DNA of 64,000 nt, taken from Gracilinema caldarium DSM 7334. Its GTDB lineage: Bacteria; Spirochaetota; Spirochaetia; Treponematales; Breznakiellaceae. The stretch's first letter is position 1, and each line of letters starts with the position of its first letter. Under the pieces are notes generated by a model, which saw nothing but the letters and a program-made list of their open reading frames with translations, searched no databases and was not told the origin of the DNA. The stretch lies in NCBI RefSeq assembly GCF_000219725.1, contig NC_015732.1:248001-312000 (forward strand), written 5' to 3'. Of this stretch, positions 55,550 to 63,087 are shown piece after piece. The translations under genes and the position numbers were made by a program.

Positions 55550-56952
55550 TCAAAGAACCGTTCCATTTTTTGGAGCATCGATGTATAGACTTCGAACCGT
55601 TCGGAATGCATGGCATAGTGTTGTTGGACCGGCTCAAAGACTTCTTTTATTTTTACCGTCTGTTCTATGGCCGCTTCGAGGCTGGGGGAGAGGCCCAGGC
55701 CCTTCATGGCCAGACAGGCATTGCCCGCTAGTTCCCCGTCGGTAATCTCTGGGATTGCAAGCCAGCGGCCGGTAACATCGGCCTTAAATTGGTTCCAATA
55801 GGAGTTCTTCGCCTGACCCCCGGAAAGCCGCATCCCTTCGATTCGGTAGCCCTCTTGTTCCAGTTGTTCAATGGCTCTGCGCACCATAAAGGCAATCGAT
55901 TCTATCACCGCATACCCAAGCTCGGCCCGGTTGGTAAGCCCCGCTGTAGAAAAGAAGGCGCTGGAGATTCGGAGACTGCCCGAAGAACGGATATCGGGGA
56001 AGAAATAGTCCCGGGCCTTGGTACATTGTTTGCACTGAAGAATTTCCGCCAGCATTTCCCGGTAATCCCGGTTTTCCTGCCCCGTAATGTGGCGGAACCA
56101 TTCAAAAAGCCGGCCCGTGGTGGGAAGCATGGCCCCCACATTCCAGAGTCCTTCCTGAATATGGGGCAGGGTCCGCAAGCCCCGGGCTTTGCTTCCTTGC
56201 GTGGTGCACACATTAATCCCTTCGGATGTTCCCGCCCGGTCCAATACCATGCCTGGGGCGACAACACCGGTTCCGATAAGGGCGGTGATAAAATCTGGAC
56301 CACCCGAAATGATGGGTGTGCCCGCAGGTAAGCCGGTCCGTTGGGAAGCGGCGGCAGAAATGGTTCCGATGGGTTGGCCCTGTTCAACAAAGGGTGGGAA
56401 GTGGTCCGCATCGAGTCCGTAGGCTCTGATTTGGGCCGTATCCCAATAATAGGGTATGTAGGCCCTATTGGGGATGACCGTGACCGGTTCCGCACCGAGG
56501 CGCCAGGAAAGCCATTCATGGGTTGATAAAAACCGCTCCGTGGCTTCGTATTGGGCGGGCTCTTTGCTAGCCAGGTAGGCCGCGTGGGGCAGAAAGAGGG
56601 ACGGATGGCGTTTTTCATCGGTGCTGGCGGCGACCCGGCCGTCGTGCCAGTGCAGGGGCAACAGGGCTTCTCCGGTCCGTGTTACCGGTACCAGTGTAGG
56701 CCCATTGCCGGAAATAGCGATGCCTGCAAGTTCGGCCCTGTTGCCCCGTTGCTGCATAACCCCATGGAGGGCTCCCACCGCGCGGGTAAAGGCTTCTTCC
56801 CAGTCTGCAGCGTGGACCGTCCCAGTAAGGACCCGGTCGGCGGGGTAGGGTTCGCGGACAAAGGCGAGTAATTGTCCTGATGTGGAAATACAGGCGGCTT
56901 TAAGGGAGGATGTTCCAATATCGGCACAGAGAATGTAGGCCGCCTGTTCCAT
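55546..56952 (-). CDS. FGGY-family carbohydrate kinase (xylulokinase-like)
   Basis: 468 residues in the two-domain ASKHA fold. Phosphate 1 loop: ADIGTSSLKAA; substrate region HDGRVAAS; adenosine motif: RLSGGQAKNSYWNQF. The phosphorylated sugar cannot be named; xylulose, ribulose or a similar polyol is possible. It starts 2 bp after prs, with which it may share an operon and pentose-phosphate connection. Confidence 0.87.
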   Translation of the reverse strand: MEQAAYILCADIGTSSLKAACISTSGQLLAFVREPYPADRVLTGTVHAADWEEAFTRAVGALHGVMQQRGNRAELAGIAISGNGPTLVPVTRTGEALLPLHWHDGRVAASTDEKRHPSLFLPHAAYLASKEPAQYEATERFLSTHEWLSWRLGAEPVTVIPNRAYIPYYWDTAQIRAYGLDADHFPPFVEQGQPIGTISAAASQRTGLPAGTPIISGGPDFITALIGTGVVAPGMVLDRAGTSEGINVCTTQGSKARGLRTLPHIQEGLWNVGAMLPTTGRLFEWFRHITGQENRDYREMLAEILQCKQCTKARDYFFPDIRSSGSLRISSAFFSTAGLTNRAELGYAVIESIAFMVRRAIEQLEQEGYRIEGMRLSGGQAKNSYWNQFKADVTGRWLAIPEITDGELAGNACLAMKGLGLSPSLEAAIEQTVKIKEVFEPVQQHYAMHSERFEVYTSMLQKMERFFE

Positions 56953-56954
56953 AA

Positions 56955-58187
56955 TTAGGTTTTCGCGATAAGTTTTTCTATTATGTCCCGGTTGTCCAAG
57001 AGGGAGCTTAAGGAGCGGCCATGATGGAGCCGGGAAATGGTTTGGGCAAAGAGACTAGTGATGTTTACGCTGGCATACCATTCCCGTTTCAGGAGGTCCT
57101 CGTGGTATACCGCATTGGTCCCGATGATACGGTAAAAGAGACCTTCCCGGTAGGCCTTTTCGAATAAATCTATGGCTTCACCGGAAAAGAAGGGTAGGCT
57201 GATGGCACAGATCACATCCTTTGCCCCCTGATCTTTCAGGAATTTCATTGCCTTTAGGAGGGTTCCGCCGGTACCGAGCATATCGTCGGCCATAAAGACG
57301 GTTTTCCCCTGGACATTCCCCAGCAGTTTTATCTCGGCGATATTGTTATCCAGCGCATTCTGGGTAACCCGGGAATAATCCCGTTCTTTGTAGAGCAGGG
57401 CCAGGGGTTTTTTCAGGCTGGTGGCATAGAACTTATTCCGGTCCACAGCCCCCGTGTCGGGGGATACCACCACAAAATCTTCGGTGTGTATATCGGTAAT
57501 CTGGGAAAGCTTACGGATAATCTGATAACTCGCATGGAGGTTTTCCATGTGGAGCATGTTAAAGGCGTTTTCGATTTCCCGGGAATGAATATCCAGGGTA
57601 ATAATCCGATCCACCCCCATGGATTCCAGCATTTTACCGATACGGCTTGCGGTGAGCCCTTCCCGGCCCTTCTTTTTATGCTGGCGGGAATAGGGGTATA
57701 CGGGCAAAACCAGGGTTATTCGTTCAGCCCCCGCATGTTTCGCCGCATCAACGGTAACGAGTAGGTTCATGATGTGGTCATTAACCGACAGTACCTTTAT
57801 GTTTTTACCATCATTAAAAGGAAGGGGATGATGGTTTTCTACATCCTGAAAAATAAAGATATCCTTGCCGCGGATAGATTCTAAAATTTCTGCCTTTATT
57901 TCACCGTTGGGAAAGTAGGTAAATCGGGCTGGAATTTTGAAAGGCGGGGAGCGAAATTTTTGAATATCGCCCTTTGAGTTGTTGCTCGAAATAACCACAT
58001 CATTAGCAAAGTTGATTTCACGGATAACCGCTTCCTTATCCATGGTGTAGCGTTTGGACAGGATGGTTGCTTTGTTTTCAAATCTACGACGATAAAGACG
58101 CTTGAGATGAACAATTACCTCGTTGGCAAATTGTTCACCCCCTGGACATGCCAGGATTCCAAGCCGATTGGGGTCTGCGTAGTTCAT
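56955..58187 (-). CDS. prs: Ribose-phosphate diphosphokinase, long variant
   Basis: Makes PRPP from ribose 5-phosphate and ATP for nucleotide and amino-acid synthesis. 410 residues, ~90 longer than the classical enzyme, mostly N-terminal. The ATP-binding flexible-loop region reads PYSRQHKKKG (PYARQDRK in classical enzymes). The PRPP loop reads ADDMLGTGGT rather than DDIIDTAGT. Likely active in a divergent class, but the sequence variation is notable. Confidence 0.88.
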   Translation of the reverse strand: MNYADPNRLGILACPGGEQFANEVIVHLKRLYRRRFENKATILSKRYTMDKEAVIREINFANDVVISSNNSKGDIQKFRSPPFKIPARFTYFPNGEIKAEILESIRGKDIFIFQDVENHHPLPFNDGKNIKVLSVNDHIMNLLVTVDAAKHAGAERITLVLPVYPYSRQHKKKGREGLTASRIGKMLESMGVDRIITLDIHSREIENAFNMLHMENLHASYQIIRKLSQITDIHTEDFVVVSPDTGAVDRNKFYATSLKKPLALLYKERDYSRVTQNALDNNIAEIKLLGNVQGKTVFMADDMLGTGGTLLKAMKFLKDQGAKDVICAISLPFFSGEAIDLFEKAYREGLFYRIIGTNAVYHEDLLKREWYASVNITSLFAQTISRLHHGRSLSSLLDNRDIIEKLIAKT

Positions 58188-58298
58188 GGGTATCTATGTG
58201 GTATCACAGATGTACCCATAGGGTCAAGGTAGAGAAATTTGACATTGATTTGCAAAGCATGCCCTATGGGCGAAGCCGGGCGAAATTCATCAACTTAA

Positions 58299-59504
58299 TT
58301 AATTTTCGAGGATGGTAATTTCTACCCTGCGGTTTTTCTGCCTGCCTGCTTCGGTGCTGTTATCTGCAATGGGTTTTTCTGCACCAAATCCGCGAACAAC
58401 GACCTGGGTTGGCTGTCTTGCCCCCCGGCTGATGAGGTATTCCGCCACTGCGGCGGCCCGCTCTTCAGAAAGCTTTTGCCGGCCTTCGGCGGTACCTGCC
58501 AGGGCGGTGTGGCCGCCAATCAATATATCCCGATCTGGATATCGCTTCAGGATCTCCGCAATCTGGTCAAGCTTAGCCTTTTCAGAGGGCAGTAATATTG
58601 ATGAATCTGGCTGAAACTGAATGTTTTCCAGGCTGATGGTGACGCCCTCAGGGACCACCCGCACGGTTGTATTCTGAATTCCCAGCTGGTTTATATCCTG
58701 GGCTATTTCCTGGGCTACCTTTTCCCGGTTCATCGGTGCCGCTTCGATAATATCCGCCTTGCCGCTTCCCCGGTATTCCACCGTGGTGCCATTGGAAAGT
58801 TCCAGAATGATGCGAAACTGCTCTGTATAGGCCGCAGGCTGACCCAGTTCCCGGTTCCAGTAGAGAATCTGGTCTGAGGCTCCCATAATCCGCGTGGGCC
58901 AGAGGTTGCCAGACACCCGTTTCGGTTCTTCAAAAATCCGGTAACTAATGGATATGGCAGGATACTCGGTGCCATTGTAGGACTTTAGCCCCAGATAGGT
59001 ATAGGTTGCGGTAAAGGGAATCCGATAGGGGGCTCGAATTCCAAAGCTTGTTCGGAAATCATGTACCTCTTCCCCCGGAGCGCTCCAGGTTTCCCCAACC
59101 TGGACATCCCGGTCGGGGAACAGGGGGACATCCCGGACCACGGGCATATAATAGTTTGGGCCGATGGTATATTTCCCCAGGGGGTCCCGATCAAAGACTG
59201 AGCTGTATTCCTGGCTCCACTGAAAGGTGTTTCCAGAGCCAAGGCCAACAGAGCGTTCTGAGGTCTGGAATACCGCCTCGTGGCGGCCAGCCCCGTTGGA
59301 GACGCTGGTCACGGTTACTGCGATCCGGTTGAGAATCTCCGCCTGATGGCTTAAGACGCGATTGATGTACACATCTTCCTGTACCGTAGAGAGAAAGCGG
59401 TACTTATCTCCCGCCGTATAGGAAAAGCGAAACTGCTCAGACCAAAGGCTTCCCGTCAGGCACAGGAAAACCCCGAGGACTCCTGCAAGATTATTTTTCT
59501 TCAT
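58299..59504 (-). CDS. OmpA-family envelope protein, short paralog
   Basis: 401 residues from ATG 59504, giving a clear signal peptide (KKNNLAGVLGVFLCLTGSLW); the open frame starts at a GTG 59531. The strand-rich N-terminal half matches the paralog at 37.1 kb in layout. The OmpA domain has IGGHTALAGTAEGRQKLSEE and ends NRRVEITILEN. It lacks the paralog's glycine-rich linker. It anchors the outer membrane to peptidoglycan. Confidence 0.87.
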   Translation of the reverse strand: MKKNNLAGVLGVFLCLTGSLWSEQFRFSYTAGDKYRFLSTVQEDVYINRVLSHQAEILNRIAVTVTSVSNGAGRHEAVFQTSERSVGLGSGNTFQWSQEYSSVFDRDPLGKYTIGPNYYMPVVRDVPLFPDRDVQVGETWSAPGEEVHDFRTSFGIRAPYRIPFTATYTYLGLKSYNGTEYPAISISYRIFEEPKRVSGNLWPTRIMGASDQILYWNRELGQPAAYTEQFRIILELSNGTTVEYRGSGKADIIEAAPMNREKVAQEIAQDINQLGIQNTTVRVVPEGVTISLENIQFQPDSSILLPSEKAKLDQIAEILKRYPDRDILIGGHTALAGTAEGRQKLSEERAAAVAEYLISRGARQPTQVVVRGFGAEKPIADNSTEAGRQKNRRVEITILEN

Positions 59505-59552
59505 ATTGATAAATATACCACCTTTTCTCACCTTATCGGGTATTGCGGGAAA

Positions 59553-59950
59553 CTAGTCTAATATATCTATTCCTTGTTCTTTCGCCTTTTCTCTTAATGC
59601 TTTATCCTGTGTTATTAACAGAGCTCCAGTTCGTCTAGCAACTGTCAGATAGAGTACATCATAAACAGAATGGTTTATCTTATACTTTCAATGAGTGATT
59701 CGTAATTGTTATCTGCAATATCTATGAATTCATCAATTAGATTAAGGCAGTATTGCAGCCTTTGCAGTGCTTCGTCTTTGTTTAGGAGTTTTTCTTTTAC
59801 GTACTTCCAAAGTACATTGGTAACTTCTGCTTTATATAGATCTGAAGTAATTATCTTCGTAGCTTTTTCTAATGTCTCTCGATATCGTTGAGAATTTTCT
59901 CTTCCTAATCCTATTTCAATTCCCGCACTAGCATCTAGAACTATAATCAT
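59553..59950 (-). pseudogene. VapC PIN toxin, broken by a one-base frameshift
   Basis: The first frame gives 91 residues (MIIVLDASAGIEIGLG with the first catalytic Asp) and stops at 59675. A second frame continues the PIN fold as NHSVYDVLYLTVARRTGALL and ends at a TAG, 59553. Restoring one base near 59682 would give a normal ~132-residue VapC. The second half carries the catalytic Asp of SVYDVLYL, so the product as written is inactive. Confidence 0.75.
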
Positions 59951-60192
59951 CTTTCACGATCCTCACGAATGAGAGCCGCTGGATCGGGAAAGGTTTCTAC
60001 ATTCCTAATAGGATTATTATAAATCTCATTGAGAATTCGTTTCCTTCGAGCTTGTCTGCTTTCTTTATAGTTTAAGGCTTTTTTTAGTAAAACGATGGTT
60101 TCTTGTGCAATACTACGATTATCCTGTTCTGCGATCTCTGCTAGAGTCTTATATAAGTCCTCGGGAAAATCTCTCACTTGAAGTAAAGGCAT
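59947..60192 (-). CDS. VapB/FitA-type ribbon-helix-helix antitoxin
   Basis: 81 residues. The N-terminus MPLLQVRDFPEDLYKTLAEI and the NRSIAQETIVLLKKALNY helix fit Arc/FitA-type DNA-binding. The C-terminal ~30 residues (RNVETFPDPAALIREDR) would bind the toxin. It overlaps its now broken toxin by 4 bp and may persist as a free antitoxin or repressor. Confidence 0.82.
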   Translation of the reverse strand: MPLLQVRDFPEDLYKTLAEIAEQDNRSIAQETIVLLKKALNYKESRQARRKRILNEIYNNPIRNVETFPDPAALIREDRER

Positions 60193-60350
60193 ATAAACCT
60201 CCTGTATGCAAATGTAATGTGATATGCATACCAGGTCAAGTGATTCTTAATCTTGTGCGAAAGGTCGTGATAACTGAGTTATGTACTGAAGCAATCCTTA
60301 TTTTCACAAGTTGCGGATAGGGGGCTACACATAATTTTACTAGGGGTCCT

Positions 60351-60401
60351 GTCTGTGGGAAATATGGGGGACCCCCTGTATCCCCCATATTTCCCACAGA
60401 C
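60351..60401 (+). terminator. Long perfect inverted repeat followed by T-rich DNA
   Basis: The arms at 60351-60370 and 60382-60401 are exact 20-bp complements (GTCTGTGGGAAATATGGGGG), separated by 11 bases. The DNA after the second arm contains TTATTTTTTTT. It looks like an efficient rightward terminator, but no rightward gene precedes it, so it may belong to a small element. Confidence 0.55.
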
Positions 60402-60467
60402 ACCCCATGTTATTTTTTTTGTAAGCCCCCTTTCCGCACTTTTAACTAAAATAAAGCACTTACTTCA

Positions 60468-60970
60468 ACCAGCCCAGGCTCCTCTCCACCCGCCTTCAGC
60501 AACATATTCTCTCAGCTGTAGCAAACTATCCGCTAGCTGCTACAGCCTGTCGATTTCATCTATCCCCCTCCACTGAAAGCCGGAGCCTGGGCTGAACAGA
60601 AGAAGTGCTGGGGGTGGCGTGGAAAACATAGGGAATGAAAGGGCCCCGCCCGACAGGGATGTCGGGCCACTACATTTCCGCAGAACTCTATTTCCAGAGT
60701 TCTGCGTCAGCACGGATGCTGCAGACAGGACCACCAGCAATACTTTTACAACCAGCCCAGGCTTCTCTGTGGCACTCTGACTTATATGCAACAAAATTTT
60801 CGTAAAAATTACCGCTTTCCTTTCTCTCCTTTCCGCTGAAAGCCGGAGCCTGGGCTGAACAGAAGAAGTGCTGGGGGTGGCGTGGAAAACATAGGGAATG
60901 AAAGGGCCCCTATGTTTGCAACGCCAGGACCACCAGCAATACTTTTACAACCAGCCCAGGCTCCGAGCGG
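60468..60970. repeat. Hairpin repeat block A (long unit and short unit)
   Basis: Two units share ends: GAAAGCCGGAGCCTGG on the left and CCAGCCCAGGCT on the right, which are mutually complementary. The long unit is 60574-60763, with internal hairpins CGCAGAACTCT/AGAGTTCTGCG (60679-60706) and CCCGAC/GTCGGG. The short unit is 60837-60970 and folds as one long stem, including AACATAGGG with CCCTATGTT. A right end alone lies at 60468-60484. The block closely resembles block B. No coding capacity is supported. The gap 60193-60467 otherwise shows only the perfect inverted repeat. Confidence 0.75.
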
Positions 60971-60989
60971 CATGCCCTCTTATGAAAAC

Positions 60990-61018
60990 TTGATAATGTA
61001 TATATAATTGTGTATACT
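60990..61018 (+). promoter_or_regulatory. Predicted promoter of the VapB-VapC pair
   Basis: TTGATA (60990-60995) and TATACT (61013-61018) are separated by 17 bases, and the antitoxin ATG follows at 61039 behind GAGG. This is a plausible sigma-70-like promoter in AT-rich DNA immediately after hairpin block A. Confidence 0.5.
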
Positions 61019-61038
61019 ATAATCAGGCGAGGTTCCAT

Positions 61039-61269
61039 ATGCTAAGCACTAAAGTTTTTATGAGTGGTAACAGTCAAGCGGTACGTCTCCCCAAAGAATA
61101 TCAAGTTGATGATAAGGAGCTGTACATAAAGAAAATAGGAAGCACTATTATTCTTTTCCCTAAAAAAAATCCTTGGGAAGCTTTTGAAAGGAGTCTTTCA
61201 GAATTTACAGATGATTTTATGGTCGATGGGAGGAATCAGCCCCCTGTTCAGGAGCGAGATGGCTTATAA
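61039..61269 (+). CDS. vapB: VapB antitoxin, AbrB/SpoVT type
   Basis: 76 residues. The N-terminal swapped-hairpin DNA-binding domain includes MSGNSQAVRLPKEYQ, characteristic of VapB/MazE-like proteins. The C-terminal half (WEAFERSLSEFTDDFMVDGR) neutralises the toxin by blocking its acidic pocket. It touches vapC: its last base is the first base of the toxin ATG. The pair is flanked by hairpin blocks A and B. Confidence 0.9.
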   Translation: MLSTKVFMSGNSQAVRLPKEYQVDDKELYIKKIGSTIILFPKKNPWEAFERSLSEFTDDFMVDGRNQPPVQERDGL

Positions 61270-61664
61270 TGTATCTGTTGGACACAAACATCTGCATATA
61301 TATCATAAATAACAATCCAAGAGTTGTTGTTGAAAAAATTAAACAGCTAAAACCTTCACAGGTGAAATTATCCGCTATATCGGTTGGTGAACTTGAGTAT
61401 GGTGTATGTAAAAGTAGAAACAGAGAACGAAATAAAATCGCCCTTGTCGACTTTGTTTCCGGATTTGATATTTTACCCTTTGATGATGCTGATGCGGAAG
61501 TATTTGGAATAGTCAGAGCAGAATTAGAAAAAAGAGGACAAGTAATCGGATCTTATGATATGCAAATTGCAGCACAGGCCATTGCACGGGATTTAATTTT
61601 AGTTACAAACAACACCAGAGAATTTGAAAGAATTAAAGATTTGAAATTTGAAAATTGGATTTAG
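61269..61664 (+). CDS. vapC: VapC PIN-domain toxin, intact
   Basis: 131 residues with PIN catalytic acids: Asp5 in MYLLDTNICIYII, Glu in VGELEYGV, and Asp in IGSYDMQIAAQA, followed by VTNN. VapC toxins cut tRNA or rRNA. It is complete, unlike the neighbouring leftward PIN gene. Its codon use is AT-rich compared with the surrounding repeats. Confidence 0.92.
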   Translation: MYLLDTNICIYIINNNPRVVVEKIKQLKPSQVKLSAISVGELEYGVCKSRNRERNKIALVDFVSGFDILPFDDADAEVFGIVRAELEKRGQVIGSYDMQIAAQAIARDLILVTNNTREFERIKDLKFENWI

Positions 61665-61717
61665 GAAAGCCCCTAAGCTTTTCATGATGGTATTCTTTCT
61701 GTACCCCCCCCCTCCGC

Positions 61718-62107
61718 TGAAAGCCGGAGCCTGGACAGGAAATGTGCTGGGGGTGGCTGGGGAAACTACGGGAACTAAAGGACCCCGCCCGACAGGGATG
61801 TCGGGCCACTACATTTCCGCAGAACTCTGTTCCCAGAGTTCTGCGTCAGCACGGATGCTGCAGACAGGAGCCCCAGTAGAGGCAACAAACCAGCCCAGGC
61901 TCCTCTGCGGTACTCTCACCCTATTTGCAACAAAATTTCCGTATAGCTTACCGCTTTTTACTCCCCCCTCCGCTGAAAGCCGGAGCCTGGACGGGACAGG
62001 AAATGTGCTGGGGGTGGCGCGGAGAACATAGGGAATGAAAGGGCCCCTATGTTCGCAACGCCAGGACCCCCAGCAACACTTCTATAACCCGCCCAGGCTC
62101 CGAGCTT
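61718..62107. repeat. Hairpin repeat block B (second copy of block A)
   Basis: Long unit 61718-61902 and short unit 61974-62107 are homologous to the two units of block A, and the ~70-bp spacers in both blocks also match (both contain GCAACAAAATTT). The copies have diverged by scattered substitutions. Blocks A and B are direct repeats of about 400 bp bracketing the intact VapBC pair. No open frame here is credible. Confidence 0.75.
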
Positions 62108-62144
62108 GACTTTTTTCCCTATTCAATGTAAAAAAGAGTGCCCC

Positions 62145-62218
62145 GGGCCCTTAGCTCAGTTGGTCAGAGCTGCGGACTCATAATCCGTAGGTCGCTGGTT
62201 CAAGTCCAGCAGGGCCCA
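62145..62218 (+). tRNA. tRNA-Ile(CAU) (lysidine-modified type)
   Basis: 74 bases fold into a cloverleaf. The acceptor stem GGGCCCT pairs with AGGGCCC. The anticodon loop is CTCATAA with anticodon CAT at 62179-62181. The T arm is GCTGGTTCAAGTCCAGC. The sequence around the anticodon (GACTCATAATC) matches tRNA-Ile2, whose wobble C becomes lysidine to read AUA, rather than initiator or elongator Met. CCA is not encoded. Confidence 0.92.
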
Positions 62219-62445
62219 AAAAAGCCGCCGTAAGGCGGCTTTTTTCATCTGGAGGCCCTGATGGAATTGAAACGGAGGGGCCGCCGAACGGATGTGAGGA
62301 AGAGGGGCCAGGAAGGCCCCGGCAGGCCCCGAAGACGGCCTGGAAGGGTGAAGCAGGAAGCTGAGCCCTGGAAGGCAAGTCCAGCAGGGCCCAAAAAAAG
62401 CCGCCGTAAGGCGGCTTTTTTCATCTGGAGGCCCTGCTGGACTTG
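62201..62445. repeat. Duplicated tRNA-Ile 3' end with terminator
   Basis: The segment 62201-62268 (T-arm 3' half, acceptor stem, terminator and CATCTGGAGGCCCTG) recurs at 62376-62445 with few changes and one extra A. In the second copy CAAGTCCAGCAGGGCC is mirrored by GGCCCTGCTGGACTTG, making a larger hairpin around the terminator. Duplicated tRNA 3' ends are typical of site-specific integration, but only ~107 bp separate the copies, so simple tandem duplication is equally possible. No other gene is seen in 62219-62528. Confidence 0.75.
62218..62245 (+). terminator. tRNA-Ile terminator
   Basis: AAAAAAGCCGCC, GTAA, GGCGGCTTTTTT: a perfect stem of up to 12 bp with a U run, immediately after the tRNA. 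Confidence 0.88.
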
Positions 62446-62528
62446 TACCGTGGTCCACCCGAGGTGGGCCATACAATAGGCTTCCTTGCGGTGCCGCCTG
62501 AAGGCGGAACGAAGGGGCCGTAAGTTTT

Positions 62529-62987
62529 TTACCGGTAAAAGGCAACCCGATAAATTCTCATATAGGCATTAAAGTCTTCGAAAGCCGCTACAAGGGCAAC
62601 ACTGGAAATATAGTTGGTTCGTACAGCTTTTTTCCCCGTACTTTCTGCCACAAAGGCCGACCAGGGTATACGGATGGTAGAACGGGTGGGCCCTGGGGTT
62701 AATTTGACTCCGGAATACGCAGAAGCATCGAATAAACCCTTGGTGTTTCTCAGACGCACCTGAATAAAACCGCCCCCCTTAGTAACCACCCGCCCCGCTA
62801 AAACCAGGGCCTTGGATTCATCAACCTGAATAATAAGGGGCTCTGCGAGTTCCGATTTCCCGCCCATAACCCGATCCGCAAAGGCTTCCCATACCCAGTT
62901 CGGCTGTTCCGAAGGACTCGCTGAAAGGTCTGATATTGTAAAAAACTGTGGCGGTTCTATACTTAGGGCTTCCTGAAAAACAAACAA
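62529..62987 (-). CDS. CIA30-like protein, internally shortened
   Basis: 152 residues; the start is a TTG and the true N-terminus is uncertain. It has VWEAFADRVMGGKSE and GRVVTKGGGFIQVRL, signatures of CIA30 (complex I intermediate-associated) carbohydrate-binding-like domains. After DASAYSGVKL it jumps to RSTIRIPWSAFVAES, skipping the ~40 residues usually present. The nearby transposon may have removed its native start. Function, if any, is unknown. Confidence 0.6.
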   Translation of the reverse strand: MFVFQEALSIEPPQFFTISDLSASPSEQPNWVWEAFADRVMGGKSELAEPLIIQVDESKALVLAGRVVTKGGGFIQVRLRNTKGLFDASAYSGVKLTPGPTRSTIRIPWSAFVAESTGKKAVRTNYISSVALVAAFEDFNAYMRIYRVAFYR

Positions 62988-63028
62988 CTCTTTACAAAAG
63001 AAGCAAATACAGAGATAATCTCAATAAG

Positions 63029-63072
63029 AAGTGCACGGAAGAAAGGGGTAAGGCCTTAAAAAGCGTGCACTT
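63029..63072. repeat. Inverted repeat near the transposon left end
   Basis: AAGTGCAC (63029-63036) and GTGCACTT (63065-63072) are exact complements 28 bases apart, just upstream of the transposase ATG at 63088. They may be part of the left end of the insertion sequence or a promoter operator. The right end of the element is outside the window. Confidence 0.4.
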
Positions 63073-63087
63073 TACTATGGGGTAACG

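Noticed and set aside
60001-61700. CRISPR array
   Set aside because: Repeats are long, few and palindromic with homologous spacers; no cas genes are present.
61648-62031. 127-residue open frame in hairpin block B
   Set aside because: It lies wholly within non-coding repeats and starts inside vapC.
60574-62107. Integron attC array
   Set aside because: Palindromic units and toxin-antitoxin cargo fit, but I could not find GTTRRRY/RYYYAAC core sites at the unit ends.
62156-62545. 129-residue open frame across the tRNA on the - strand
   Set aside because: It is antisense to the tRNA and its terminator duplication; such frames are artefacts.
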